From positions 20,371-84,370 of the forward strand of contig NZ_LR732525.1 in assembly GCF_902506425.1 (NCBI RefSeq): 64,000 nt of DNA, read 5' to 3'. The position numbers and the translations under genes are program-made. Below are positions 8,530-17,665 of the stretch, piece after piece. Numbering within the stretch: position 1 is the stretch's first letter; each line of letters starts with the position of its first letter. This DNA comes from Novosphingobium sp. 9U (GTDB lineage Bacteria; Pseudomonadota; Alphaproteobacteria; Sphingomonadales; Sphingomonadaceae). The notes beneath the pieces are model-generated. The model ran no database searches, was not told the origin of the DNA, and was given only the letters and a program-made list of their open reading frames with translations.

Positions 8530-9714
8530 TTAAGGCCGCCGCAGGATCATCGCGCCGTAGCCATAGCCGCCGTTCGACACGATGCAGGTGCGCGCATCCT
8601 TGACCTGCCGGCCACCGCCGCGGCCCCACAGCTGCACGGTCGCCTCGTGGATGTGCCCATACCCATGGAACCGCCCGGCCGAGAGCTGACCGCCTCCAGT
8701 GTTGAGCGGCAGTTCGCCATCTATGGCGATGCGGCTGCCGCCTTCGACAAAGCGGCACGCCTCTCCGGGAGGCACCAGCCCCAACGCCTCCATCCACATC
8801 CACACGTGGATCGAGAACCCGTCGTAGATCTGCGCGCAGTCCATGTCCGCGGGCTTGAGGTTGGTGCGCGACCACAGCATCGCGCCGCAGGTGCGCGCCG
8901 CGGGCATGCAGGTGAAGTCACCCTCGTACTTGCCGACCCACAGTCCGCCCACGCCCATGCCGATCGATTCGAAGTGCAGTGGCGGGTTCTTCAGGTCCTT
9001 CGCCGCATCCAGGCTGGAGACGACGATGGCAGTCGAACCATCGATGTGCGAATCGCAGTCGAACAGCCGCAAGGGCGAGGAGATCACGCGGGCGGCGAGA
9101 TAGTCGTCCAGGCTGAGCGGCTTGCGGTAGATCGCATTGGGGTTGTGTGCGGCATTGGCGCGGTTGTTCACGGCGATCGCGCCGAGCTGCGCCTCGTTCG
9201 CCCCGTACTTCTCGAAGTACGCCTGGGCATAGAGCGCAAAGGTGTTGATCGGCGAGAGCGCGTTATACGGCACGCTCCAGGCGTTGTTGCCATCCACCCG
9301 GTTGCGGCTGCCGCTCATCAGCGTCGATGCGCGCGAAACGAGGCGGGCTTGCGCTTGCGCGACCGAGCGGAACACCACGACATGGCGCGCAAAGCCGCAG
9401 GCGATCGCGTTGATGGCGTTGAAGATCGGCGCCATGTGGCTGAAGCCCTCGGCCGAGGCGAGGATCCACTTGGGATCGATGCCGAGCACTGCGGCGGCCT
9501 CGGACGGGCTGACCGGCGCGATGCCGCCGCCTTCGGACGACTTGCCCGGGTAAGTCGCGATGCCATCGATGTCGGACGGCTTCAGCCCGGCGTCGGAGAT
9601 CGCCTGGAGGCAGGCGTCGGCGGTGAGCTGCAGCGCGGTGCGCGAGGATGGGCGGCCCACTTCGGACTGGCCGGCGCCGGTGATGGCGCAAAGCTTCTCG
9701 GGGTAGGCGCTCAT
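8530..9714 (-). CDS. Thiolase-like protein (lipid-transfer/Ltp2-type aldolase group)
   Basis: Protein of 394 aa of the SCP-x thiolase-like family. The N-terminal ITGAGQSEVG and the C-terminal VSNGGYGYGAMILRRP match the non-decarboxylating/lipid-transfer branch. No clear thiolase nucleophile motif is visible; tyrosines occur in QIYDGFS and GGYGYG, where Ltp2-type steroid aldolases use tyrosines. It is coupled to a DUF35/OB-fold gene through an ATGA overlap (start 9714, partner stop 9711). That pairing is the established Ltp2-ChsH2 layout, in which the complex cleaves a side-chain aldol CoA ester. A retro-aldolase or thiolase in CoA-ester degradation is the likely role; the exact activity is inferred. 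Confidence 0.82.
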   Translation of the reverse strand: MSAYPEKLCAITGAGQSEVGRPSSRTALQLTADACLQAISDAGLKPSDIDGIATYPGKSSEGGGIAPVSPSEAAAVLGIDPKWILASAEGFSHMAPIFNAINAIACGFARHVVVFRSVAQAQARLVSRASTLMSGSRNRVDGNNAWSVPYNALSPINTFALYAQAYFEKYGANEAQLGAIAVNNRANAAHNPNAIYRKPLSLDDYLAARVISSPLRLFDCDSHIDGSTAIVVSSLDAAKDLKNPPLHFESIGMGVGGLWVGKYEGDFTCMPAARTCGAMLWSRTNLKPADMDCAQIYDGFSIHVWMWMEALGLVPPGEACRFVEGGSRIAIDGELPLNTGGGQLSAGRFHGYGHIHEATVQLWGRGGGRQVKDARTCIVSNGGYGYGAMILRRP

Positions 9715-10136
9715 GCCGACTGACCTTCTGGTCGGAACATCGGGAGCCACACATCCTCGTGCTGCTCGAACTCCACGTGTACCGCCATGCCAACACGGAC
9801 GCTGTCGATCGGCGCCAGCACGTTGGTGAAGACGTATAGCTCAGGCTGTTCGGCGAGCTCGATGACGCCGAACACGAACGGCACTTCAAGGCCAGGCACC
9901 CACCGTTCGTGATTGATGGTGTAGCTGGCGATGCGGCCCTTGCCCGACACCGGCTGCGGCGCCACGTCCTCGCTGCCGCACTTGGCGCAGCGGGGCAGGG
10001 GCGGGTGCTGCCAGACCTCGCAGTGCGTGCAGCGCTGGATCAGCATGCGGCCCTGCTCACCCGCGGTCCAGAAAAACGCGGTGTCGGGCTCGAGCCGCGG
10101 CAACTTGCGCTCGGGTGGGGAGGCGGCCTCGCTCAT
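9711..10136 (-). CDS. Zn-ribbon OB-fold protein (DUF35), partner of thiolase-like protein
   Basis: Protein of 141 aa. A rubredoxin-like zinc ribbon near residues 36-53 (CTHC and CAKC) is followed by an OB-fold (about residues 65-130, GKGRIASYTINHERW onward). DUF35 proteins bind acyl-CoA and serve as obligate subunits of thiolase-like aldolases or dehydratases. Its start ATG at 10136 shares a base with the stop of the CoA-transferase gene, and its stop overlaps the thiolase-like start by 4 nt. The three genes are thus translationally coupled. Confidence 0.88.
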   Translation of the reverse strand: MSEAASPPERKLPRLEPDTAFFWTAGEQGRMLIQRCTHCEVWQHPPLPRCAKCGSEDVAPQPVSGKGRIASYTINHERWVPGLEVPFVFGVIELAEQPELYVFTNVLAPIDSVRVGMAVHVEFEQHEDVWLPMFRPEGQSA

Positions 10137-11353
10137 CAGAACACCACGCCCTGCACCTTGAGGTCGATGATCGCATCCTCGTCGTAGCCCAGACTCTCCA
10201 GGATCGCGTCGCTGTGGGCGCCAAGGTCCGGCGAGCGCGTGGAAGCCAGAGCCTGGCGATCGAAGAGCATGGGCACGCTGACCATCGGGATGCTCGAGCC
10301 ATCGCCATAATCGACCTGCTTCAAGTACCCGTTGGCCTGCGCCTGCACATCGTCCTTCATCTCGCCGACGTTCTGGACGACGTCCCACTGGCCTTCCTGG
10401 CGGCCGAGGATATCCTTCCACTCGGCCAATGTTTTGGAGCCAAACATGTCCTTCACCGCGGCATAGCATTCGTCGATGTTGGCCACGCGGGACTTGGCAT
10501 CGGCGAAGCGCGGATCGTCGCGCAAGTCGGGGCGTTCGGCCACGTCCATCAGCGGCGCCCAGTACTTGTCTGCCTGCAGCATGCACAGCGCGAGGAAACG
10601 ACCGTCGGAGGTGCGATAGTTGCTGACCAGCACGTTGTTCGGCTTGGTCGAGGCGGGGCGCGGAAACTTGTCGATGTTGTCGGCGGTCGCCTGGCAGATG
10701 TAGCGCTGCATCGACCACATGGCGGTGCCGAGCAGCGAGACGTCCACTTCCGAAGCCTCGCCGCTCAGCGCGCGCTTGGCAATCGCCGCGCAGATGCCGC
10801 CCGCCAGCATCGAGCCTGACAGCGTATCGCCGAACGCCGGTCCCGGCGGCCCAACGGGATGGTCGGCGCAATCCTCCGTTAGCGACGAGGAAACGCCCCC
10901 ACGCGCCCAGAAGGTGATCGCGTCGTAGCCGCCTTTCTCCATCTCCGGGCCTTGCGGGCCGACGCCGCTGCCGCTGGCATAGATGATGTTCGGGAATTGC
11001 GCACGGATCGAGTCCGCATCGATGCGCATCGATCGGCGCGCACGGGGGAGCAGGTTTGTCAGGAAGACGTCGGCATCCTCCAGCAGCTTCATCAGCACAT
11101 CGCGCCCGGCCTCCTGCTTCAGGTCCAGCGTGATCGAGCGCTTGCCGCGGTTGTAGCTCTCCCACGAGTAGTCGATCCGCTGACCGGAGCCTGAGTTCAT
11201 GTTGCCGATCTGCAGGCCTCGCAACGGGTCACCCGTCGGTGGCTCGATCTTGATCACGTCGGCGCCGAGGTCGGCCAGCATGCCACCGCACGCGGGCACG
11301 AAGGCCCACATCGCGACTTCGACGACCTTGATGCCCTCCAGGGGTTTGCCCAT
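10136..11353 (-). CDS. CaiB/BaiF CoA-transferase family protein
   Basis: Class III CoA-transferase of 405 aa. The N-terminal Rossmann-like region has the family motif KVVEVAMWAFVPACGGMLADLGADVIKIE (split here over residues 8-36), followed by the interlocked second domain. It moves CoA between acyl groups, so it probably activates a carboxylic acid intermediate for the downstream thiolase-like/DUF35 complex. Start is ATG 11353; another ATG at 11365 is in frame. It is the first gene of a coupled set with the DUF35 and thiolase-like genes. It diverges from the phosphotransferase-fold gene at 11489, so the 135-nt spacer should hold promoters for both. Confidence 0.9.
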   Translation of the reverse strand: MGKPLEGIKVVEVAMWAFVPACGGMLADLGADVIKIEPPTGDPLRGLQIGNMNSGSGQRIDYSWESYNRGKRSITLDLKQEAGRDVLMKLLEDADVFLTNLLPRARRSMRIDADSIRAQFPNIIYASGSGVGPQGPEMEKGGYDAITFWARGGVSSSLTEDCADHPVGPPGPAFGDTLSGSMLAGGICAAIAKRALSGEASEVDVSLLGTAMWSMQRYICQATADNIDKFPRPASTKPNNVLVSNYRTSDGRFLALCMLQADKYWAPLMDVAERPDLRDDPRFADAKSRVANIDECYAAVKDMFGSKTLAEWKDILGRQEGQWDVVQNVGEMKDDVQAQANGYLKQVDYGDGSSIPMVSVPMLFDRQALASTRSPDLGAHSDAILESLGYDEDAIIDLKVQGVVF

Positions 11354-11488
11354 TCCTCGTCCCATCCTCGCTATGGCAGCCGCTCGTCTGATGACGCTTT
11401 CCCGACTGCGCAAATTCTATATTGCGAAGCATGGAACGAAATGGCGAATTGGGTCAAGCGATCTCGCGCCGATACGAAAGGGAGAACG

Positions 11489-12565
11489 ATGCCGAACACG
11501 ATCAGCCGGGCGGTGCCCGCACAGCCGCAGATCGCAGTGCCGCGCACGCTGGATGAGGCGCTCGATCCGGCCTGGCTGAGCGAGGCTCTGGCGCAAGTAT
11601 CGGGCGGCAAGCAGGTGACTTCGGTGGAGCAGGTCGAGTTCATCCGCACCGTCGCCACCAAGGTGCGCTTCGCAGTGACCTTCGCCGGATCGGACGAGGT
11701 ACACGGCTTCTGCATCAAGGGCCTGCTCGACGTCGACGAGATGACCGCGCGCGGCGGCTCGACCTGCGTGCTGGAGAGCGACTTCTACTGCAAGGTCGCG
11801 CCGACCATCCCCGACATCCAGGTGCCGACTTGCGTCACGGCCGTGATCGACCGGGAGGCGCAGCAGGCGGTCATCATCATGCGCGACGTCATCGTCGACG
11901 GCGGCCGTTTCTGCTCGGCACTGGAGCCGTTCAGCGCCGACGACGCGCTGCTCAGCCTGACCGAGCTGTCGAAGCTGCATGCGGCCAGCGCGTTCCTCGA
12001 TAACGCAAACTGGATACGTCCGCGCGCGGCGGAGCTGTCGCAGATGACCTATGTCACGCCCGAGATGCTGCAGGAGCTGCTCGACGGCCCGCGCGGCGAC
12101 AACCTCTCGTCCCAGGTGCGCGACGCCAGGCGGCTCGGCGCGGCGATGAAGGCGCTGGCGGCACGCGATGGCGGACGCCGGCAATTCATGATCCACGGCG
12201 ATGCCCATGCCGGCAACATCTACCGCACGGCACAAGGTGCCGGCGTGATCGACTGGCAGCTGCTCCAGCGCGGTGGCTGGGCGCTCGATGTCGCCTATCA
12301 CCTGAACGCGGTGCTGCCGACCGAGGTTGCCGAGGTGGAGGAGCGCCGGCTTCTGGGCGAATACCTGTCATTGATGCGCGCACGCGGCATGGAGATGCCA
12401 GACGACGAACAGGCTTGGGCGCAGTATCGCGAAGCGCCGATCTACGGCTTCTACCTTTGGGGTATCACCCGCCGCGTCGCGCCGGAGATCACGGTGCAGT
12501 TCACCGACCGGCTCGGCAAGGCGGTCACCCGGCACGAGAGCCACAAGCTGCTGGGGATCGACTGA
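11489..12565 (+). CDS. Phosphotransferase (APH/ecdysteroid-kinase-like fold)
   Basis: Protein of 358 aa with an aminoglycoside phosphotransferase-like kinase fold. The catalytic Brenner motif is MIHGDAHAGN (Asp and Asn of the catalytic loop) and the metal-binding Asp is in GVIDWQLL. The N-terminal lobe has a lysine in FCIKG. Start is ATG 11489 with GGAGAA at 11480-11485. Such proteins occur in sphingomonad and actinobacterial degradation clusters and resemble ecdysteroid kinase-like/DUF1679 proteins, so the natural substrate may be a sterol-like or other hydroxylated compound; antibiotic resistance is less likely. Followed by a strong terminator. Confidence 0.85.
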   Translation: MPNTISRAVPAQPQIAVPRTLDEALDPAWLSEALAQVSGGKQVTSVEQVEFIRTVATKVRFAVTFAGSDEVHGFCIKGLLDVDEMTARGGSTCVLESDFYCKVAPTIPDIQVPTCVTAVIDREAQQAVIIMRDVIVDGGRFCSALEPFSADDALLSLTELSKLHAASAFLDNANWIRPRAAELSQMTYVTPEMLQELLDGPRGDNLSSQVRDARRLGAAMKALAARDGGRRQFMIHGDAHAGNIYRTAQGAGVIDWQLLQRGGWALDVAYHLNAVLPTEVAEVEERRLLGEYLSLMRARGMEMPDDEQAWAQYREAPIYGFYLWGITRRVAPEITVQFTDRLGKAVTRHESHKLLGID

Positions 12566-12633
12566 GCTGCACAAACGAAAGCCACGCTTCTTTGCAAGAG
12601 CGTGGCCTGAGGTCGGCTCGGTAGCCGGAAGGT

Positions 12634-12665
12634 GGCCCGCCCTGCCAAGCAGAGCGGGCCTTGTT
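12634..12665 (+). terminator. Rho-independent terminator
   Basis: GGCCCGC at 12634-12640 pairs with GCGGGCC at 12654-12660, followed by TTGTTATT. It ends the phosphotransferase gene. The receptor gene converges on it from the right (stop at 12670), so the stem may also act on that transcript. An additional hairpin (GCCACGCT / AGCGTGGC) sits at about 12580-12607. Confidence 0.75.
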
Positions 12666-12669
12666 ATTC

Positions 12670-15243
12670 TTACGAGCCGAAGTTGTAGCGGATGCGCACG
12701 CCGTACATGCGCGGCTGGCCATAGGCGAAGTCGAGGATGCCCGACGATTCGAAGCCGCCGCCCGAGGTGACGCGGTACTTCTTGTTGGTGACGTTGGTCG
12801 CGAAACCGACCACGTCGATGCCGCTGCCGCCGATGTTGTTCCACGCAGCGTTCAGGTTCAGCAGGTCGAACGAGGGAATACCTGCGTTGCCATCGACGAA
12901 CTGCTTGGCCGTGTAGGTGTAGATCGCACCCACCGTCACCTTGCCCAGGCTCTCGTCCACCGGGATCATGATGTCACCCGACAGCGTCAAGCGATGCTTG
13001 GGCGTGTAGGTGAGCGGACCGCCAAGGTTGCCACGCGGGATGATCTGCAGGAACGGGCTGTCCGGCGAGAGCGTGGGAACGACCAGCTCCTTCAGCTTCG
13101 TGTCGAGGTACGTGTACGAAGCACCGAAGCGGAACACGTCGAACGCCGTGGCGCCGGTATCGACCTCGAAGCCCTTCAGCACCGACTTACCCGCGTTGAT
13201 CAGAGCCGCACCACCGGTCAAGCCGCTGTCCGGCTTGGCGACGAGAGCGCCGAAGATCTGCTGGTCCGAGAAGTCGTTGTAGAAGGCTGCGACGTTGAAG
13301 TAGCCCGGGAAGCTGCCGCGGAACGTGAACTTGCCGCCGATCTCGTAAGCGTCGAGCTTCTCCGGTGCCACGGTCTCGATGCCCGGGTTGGTGAAGTTGA
13401 CGGCGCCCTGGCGATAGCCGCGCGCGTACTTGGCGTAGATCAGCATGTCCGGCGTCGGCTTGAAGTCGAAGTCGATCAGCCAGGTCGGCTTGTTGGACTT
13501 GTTGACGATCGTCGTGCCGCACGCCGAGGTGTCGCCGCCGTTCGTCAGCAGGTTCACCGTGTTGGTCGCCGTCGCGTTGCGCGCACCAGGGGCCGGGTGG
13601 TTGAGGCTGTCGTTACAGCCACGCGCAACCACGCGGGTAAAGCCGCCTACCAGCGCCGGGAACGTGGCGTAGGTGAAGCGATTGCTCTCGGAATAGCCCA
13701 CGATCTTGTCGAACGTCCAGCGTCCGCCGGCAGTGACCGAGAACTTGTCGGAGAACCGGTAAGTCGCCTGTCCGAACACACCATGGTTGTCGAAGTTGAA
13801 CTTGGTCCGCGATTCGGAGATCAAACCGGCCGACAGCACGTACGCCGGAGAACCGGGGAACAGGGCGTTCGCGGGCAGCGGGACCAGCGGGATGCCGCCG
13901 GTGCAGCCTGCCACGCCGATGCCCGGATCGCTGCAGTTGCCGTAGATGCCGGTGCGCTGCTGGTTGTAGCCGAGCGGGCGGCTGAACTCCAGGTAGCCAC
14001 CGACGACGAAGTCGAACTTGCCGTCGCTCGAACGGCCCTGCAGCTGCAGTTCCTCGGTGGTGGTCGACCCGGCAGCGGCGTCGTAGCCGGGCTGGGTGCC
14101 GAGCTGGACGTAGTCGAAGCGCTGGCCGACGGCCGGTCCGCCAGTCGCCGCAAGTGCGCGGGTGACCGGAGTGTTGGGCACGAAGAAGTTGTCGCTGTAC
14201 AGCTGGAACGCCGACTTCTCGCGATACTCGCCATAGCTGACGATGTTCTTCAACGTGATTGAATCGCTGGCCTGCCAGGTGGTCGTGTTGATGACCTGCC
14301 AGATGTCGAGCGCGATGCCGGGATTGGGATTGCTGACTTCGACGTCGAGCGGACCGTCACCACGGGCAGCCTGGCGATCGATCTGGTCGCACGCCGCCAG
14401 CGAGGTGTAGTAGCGCGGCAGGTTCGCCGTGCTCGGATTGCGGTCGCAACTCTCGTAGTGCGTGGCGTATCCGTTCGTTCGCGAGCGGCTGTAGGACGCC
14501 ACCACGTAGTTCTCGAGCTCTGGCGTGAGCTCGGCCAGGACGCTGAGGCGGTAATAGCCGTAGTCGACGTCGTTGTAGCGGTCGGGGCCGATGCCGGAGC
14601 GGTTGCGCATGAAGCCGTCGCGCTTGTTGCGATCGACGGCGAAGCGAACCTTGAATGTCTCCGCAAGCGGGATGTTCAGAGCCGCCTGGACGCGCTTCTG
14701 GTCATAGTTGCCGTATGTGCCCTCGACATAGCCTTCCAGGTTGTCGGTCGGCTTCTGCGGAACCAGCAGCACGGCGCCGCCCGTGGTGTTGCGGCCGAAT
14801 AGGGTGCCCTGCGGTCCCTTCAGAACCTGGACGTTCTGCAAGTCGGTGAACGAACCCGCGCCCACGCTGTTACCGCCGGCGGTGCCGCCCTGCGCACGTA
14901 CGCCGACGACGTCCGCGAAGTACACGCCGACCGTCGGTGCGGCGGCTGCGTCCTGGTTGAAGCCACGGATAGCGTACGTCGCCTTTTCGGGGCCGAACCG
15001 GGTGTTGACCGAGAGCGAAGGCGTATACGTCGCGAGGTCGGATGCGACCGCGATGTTGCGCTTCTGCAGCTGGTCCTGGTTGAACACGGTGATCGAGATC
15101 GGAACGTCCTGCAGACGCTCCTCGGTACGGCGTGCGGTGACGACGATGTCGCCCGCGTCTTGCGCCATTGCCGGCATGCTTACGGCAAGGCTGGCCATCG
15201 CCACGCCGGAGCCCAATACGCACTTCCAAAGCCTGTCAGTCAT
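12670..15243 (-). CDS. TonB-dependent receptor
   Basis: Outer-membrane receptor of 857 aa. A signal peptide of about 28 residues ends at AMAQ. It is followed by a TonB box-like DIVVTARR, the plug domain (about residues 45-170, with the conserved IRGF and GPQGTLFGRN motifs), and a 22-stranded barrel ending VRIRYNFGS with the terminal aromatic expected for assembly. Start ATG 15243 is preceded by GGGAGG. This iron-siderophore-like subfamily in sphingomonads also imports sugars, aromatics and terpenoids. Its position beside the catabolic block, with no siderophore genes in view, suggests uptake of the degraded compound. Confidence 0.95.
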   Translation of the reverse strand: MTDRLWKCVLGSGVAMASLAVSMPAMAQDAGDIVVTARRTEERLQDVPISITVFNQDQLQKRNIAVASDLATYTPSLSVNTRFGPEKATYAIRGFNQDAAAAPTVGVYFADVVGVRAQGGTAGGNSVGAGSFTDLQNVQVLKGPQGTLFGRNTTGGAVLLVPQKPTDNLEGYVEGTYGNYDQKRVQAALNIPLAETFKVRFAVDRNKRDGFMRNRSGIGPDRYNDVDYGYYRLSVLAELTPELENYVVASYSRSRTNGYATHYESCDRNPSTANLPRYYTSLAACDQIDRQAARGDGPLDVEVSNPNPGIALDIWQVINTTTWQASDSITLKNIVSYGEYREKSAFQLYSDNFFVPNTPVTRALAATGGPAVGQRFDYVQLGTQPGYDAAAGSTTTEELQLQGRSSDGKFDFVVGGYLEFSRPLGYNQQRTGIYGNCSDPGIGVAGCTGGIPLVPLPANALFPGSPAYVLSAGLISESRTKFNFDNHGVFGQATYRFSDKFSVTAGGRWTFDKIVGYSESNRFTYATFPALVGGFTRVVARGCNDSLNHPAPGARNATATNTVNLLTNGGDTSACGTTIVNKSNKPTWLIDFDFKPTPDMLIYAKYARGYRQGAVNFTNPGIETVAPEKLDAYEIGGKFTFRGSFPGYFNVAAFYNDFSDQQIFGALVAKPDSGLTGGAALINAGKSVLKGFEVDTGATAFDVFRFGASYTYLDTKLKELVVPTLSPDSPFLQIIPRGNLGGPLTYTPKHRLTLSGDIMIPVDESLGKVTVGAIYTYTAKQFVDGNAGIPSFDLLNLNAAWNNIGGSGIDVVGFATNVTNKKYRVTSGGGFESSGILDFAYGQPRMYGVRIRYNFGS

Positions 15244-15413
15244 CCTGTTTCCTCCCTGATGTCATTTGCGTGTCTGTCGTGCGCGGGTGCGCGCACGATG
15301 TGCGACCGAAATGCGGTTTGTTTTTGTATTGAAGACTGTTCCTTGCGCACTCCGGGCGCCGGCTCGTCACTCCCCCATTATGCTCGCCCAGCCGCTTCGG
15401 GTGGTACGACGAT

Positions 15414-15424
15414 GTATACTATAC
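15414..15424. promoter_or_regulatory. Palindrome upstream of the TonB-dependent receptor
   Basis: GTATACTATAC is a perfect odd palindrome in a short AT-rich patch, about 170 nt upstream of the receptor start inside the 265-nt gap 15244-15508. The gap otherwise shows no gene. The site could be an operator or part of a promoter for the receptor; no regulator gene is adjacent. Weak evidence. Confidence 0.2.
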
Positions 15425-15508
15425 TCCTATCGCCTCATCCAAACTTTCACAATCCCGAACCTCTCTTCCAAAAACAGAATCGCAAGGTGCGGCAAATTGG
15501 ACACAGGT

Positions 15509-16231
15509 TCAGTTTTCGAGGCATTGCTCCAGCAGCGCCAACGTGCCGGCCCAGGAAACCTGATGCGCCAATCGGTCGTAGGCGATGCCCGGCAGCATGC
15601 CGTCGTGGTCGGGATCGGTGAACGAGTGTTTGGCCTTGGCGAAAAGCGTGGCCTGGTAGTCGACATCTGCGGCATCGAACTCGGCGCGCAGGGCATCGAA
15701 GTCTGCAACCGGTGAGTAGGGATCGTCGCCGCCGGACCATACCGCGACCTTGGCCTTCACCATGCCAGGTTGCGCGGGCGCATGCGTCTTGAGCAGGCCG
15801 TGATAGCTGGTGACGCAGGCTACGGCCGCTCCGCTGCGTGCCAGTTCCAAAACACACTTGCCGCCAAAACAGTATCCAATCGCAGCGATGCGCGTGGCGT
15901 CCACATCCTCGCGTGCGCTCACCGCATCGAACCACGCGACGACGCGCGCGCGCAGCAATTCCGGATCGGCCAGGACTTTCTCGAAGTAGGCGCCCGCGGC
16001 TTGTGGCGTGCTGATGTCCGCCCCGACCTCGTACATGTCGGCAGCGATCGCGAGGTAGCCGCGCGTGCTCAGCTCCTGCGCAACCTTCTGGAAGCTGGGG
16101 CCGGCGCCCGTAGCGCCGGGGAACAGCAGCACCGCGGCATGTGGGCCGGGATGCGCCGGAGCGTGGACGAAGCCTTCCAGCGTCGTGTCGCCGTGCACGA
16201 TCCGAAAAGGCGTCGGCGACGCGTCGGACAT
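15509..16231 (-). CDS. Dienelactone hydrolase family protein
   Basis: Protein of 240 aa with the dienelactone hydrolase fold. The nucleophile motif GYCFGG places Cys121 where the family has its catalytic cysteine. Asp169/170 in SGGDDP and His202 in KAKHSF complete the triad. DLH opens the lactone formed in chloroaromatic or catechol degradation, but the wider family covers many ester and lactone substrates. Start ATG 16231 has GGGGGAGA upstream; an in-frame upstream start at 16276 is less likely. It lies upstream of the receptor on the same strand, with a 265-nt gap, and could belong to the catabolic block. Confidence 0.87.
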   Translation of the reverse strand: MSDASPTPFRIVHGDTTLEGFVHAPAHPGPHAAVLLFPGATGAGPSFQKVAQELSTRGYLAIAADMYEVGADISTPQAAGAYFEKVLADPELLRARVVAWFDAVSAREDVDATRIAAIGYCFGGKCVLELARSGAAVACVTSYHGLLKTHAPAQPGMVKAKVAVWSGGDDPYSPVADFDALRAEFDAADVDYQATLFAKAKHSFTDPDHDGMLPGIAYDRLAHQVSWAGTLALLEQCLEN

Positions 16232-16323
16232 CCAGATTCTCCCCCGTACTCTTGTTGGTGGCAGTCTGATCCACAAACCGCGATGCTGTAAAGAGCATAA
16301 CTGTGACTATATTCTGTTCTGCA

Positions 16324-17061
16324 ATGGCACTCGCTCAGCCTCGACCGATGCTGCGTACGCGACTGGCAGTGGGCATCTTCGTGGCTGCCTTGCACCTCGG
16401 AGCGATCGTGCTGCTCGTGCGGGCGTTCGCGCCCGGTGCCATCGCGACCGTGCTGGGACCGGTCACCGCCGCCTTCGACATTGCGATCACGCCTCCGGCC
16501 GTTGAGCCCAAGCCTGAGCCCAAAGCCGAGCCACGATCCGCCGAGCCTCAAGGTAAGGCTGCGCCTGCGGGCAAGAAGGCAAGTCCGCGCGAGGTCACTG
16601 CGCCCAAGCCCCGCATCGCTGTCGCAAAGGACGTCGCGCCGCCGGTTTCCGGAACCGGCAGCGCCGACAACGCGGGCGCGCGGGAGAGCGGTTCGGGCAC
16701 CGGGGCGGGCGGGTTTGGGCAGGGCACGGGAGCCGGTGGCTCCGGCACTGGAACCGGTGGCGGCGGTGGGATTAAGGCCGTCAAGATCGCCGGCGACATC
16801 GTCTCGGCGCGCGACTACCCGGCTGCGACACGCGCGCTGCGGCTCGGAAGCGCAGTCACCGTTGCGCTTACCGTCGGCGCGGACGGTCGGGTCTCGGGCT
16901 GCCGGATCGTGCGCGCCAGCCGCGATCCCGAAGCCGATCGCGTGACCTGCCAACTCGCGACCGAGCGCTTCCGCTTCCGCCCTGCGCGCGATGGGGAAGG
17001 GGCGCCCGTAGCCTCGGTCTATGGTTGGCAGCAGCGCTGGTTCGCACCGCCTGCGAAGTAG
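16324..17061 (+). CDS. TonB-like energy transducer
   Basis: Protein of about 245 aa. A cytoplasmic start, then one transmembrane helix (about residues 14-34), a proline-, lysine- and glutamate-rich spacer (PPAVEPKPEPKAEP), a glycine/threonine-rich stretch, and a C-terminal TonB-like beta-alpha-beta domain with SAVTVALTVGADGRV and a final aromatic tail. TonB links the proton-motive force to outer-membrane receptors. The start is uncertain: GTG 16303, ATG 16324 and ATG 16348 are all in frame and none has a clear Shine-Dalgarno. No exbB/exbD genes are adjacent. It diverges from the dienelactone hydrolase-like gene. Confidence 0.8.
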   Translation: MALAQPRPMLRTRLAVGIFVAALHLGAIVLLVRAFAPGAIATVLGPVTAAFDIAITPPAVEPKPEPKAEPRSAEPQGKAAPAGKKASPREVTAPKPRIAVAKDVAPPVSGTGSADNAGARESGSGTGAGGFGQGTGAGGSGTGTGGGGGIKAVKIAGDIVSARDYPAATRALRLGSAVTVALTVGADGRVSGCRIVRASRDPEADRVTCQLATERFRFRPARDGEGAPVASVYGWQQRWFAPPAK

Positions 17062-17116
17062 CGGCTCGTCGCGCGTCGGGAACAAACCGGCGCTCCTCGC
17101 GATTGCTTCGGGTGCC

Positions 17117-17665
17117 ATGACCAGCGATCAGGCCCCTTCAACGAAGCAAGCGGCGCTGCCGTTCGCCATCGGCCCGCAGCACTTGCACGAGCGCTCGCGC
17201 AGCCGCTGGCGCAATCTGGGCGTCGTCGTCCTGCTGGGCGGGCTGATCGCGACCGCGCTGACTGGCGTTCTGGGTGGCGGCGCCTCGCGTCAGCAGATGG
17301 CGAGCGGGCCCGGCGTCTCGGCGCAGCTGATCTTCGATCCGATTGTGCGCAGCGGCAACTGGTACGAGACCACGGTGACCGTACGCGCCACAGCTCCCGT
17401 CAAGGACCTGACGATTGCGGTTGACCAGCCGCTCTGGAGCCGCATGAGCATCGACACGGTGGCGCCCGATGCCGAGAGCGCCGAGGCGCTGGACGGCGAA
17501 TATGCCTACCACTTCGGCGAGATGAAACCGGGCGAGACCTTCAGCCTGAAGCTCGACGGGCAGATCCAGCCGGGCATGCCGCGGCGCCAGACGGGCCGCA
17601 TCGGGGTGCGCGACGACAAGCGCGAACTCACAGCGTTCCCGGTCCAGCTGACGGTGCTGCCCTGA
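17117..17665 (+). CDS. Membrane-anchored hypothetical protein upstream of DUF421
   Basis: Protein of 182 aa with a cytosolic N-terminus of about 32 residues, one transmembrane helix (LGVVVLLGGLIATALTGVLGG region), and a soluble beta-rich domain of about 125 residues outside the membrane. I do not recognise a named domain. Its stop codon shares a base with the ATG of the DUF421 gene (TGATG), so the two are translationally coupled and probably form one membrane unit. Start ATG 17117 is chosen because the upstream frame reads poorly. Confidence 0.7.
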   Translation: MTSDQAPSTKQAALPFAIGPQHLHERSRSRWRNLGVVVLLGGLIATALTGVLGGGASRQQMASGPGVSAQLIFDPIVRSGNWYETTVTVRATAPVKDLTIAVDQPLWSRMSIDTVAPDAESAEALDGEYAYHFGEMKPGETFSLKLDGQIQPGMPRRQTGRIGVRDDKRELTAFPVQLTVLP

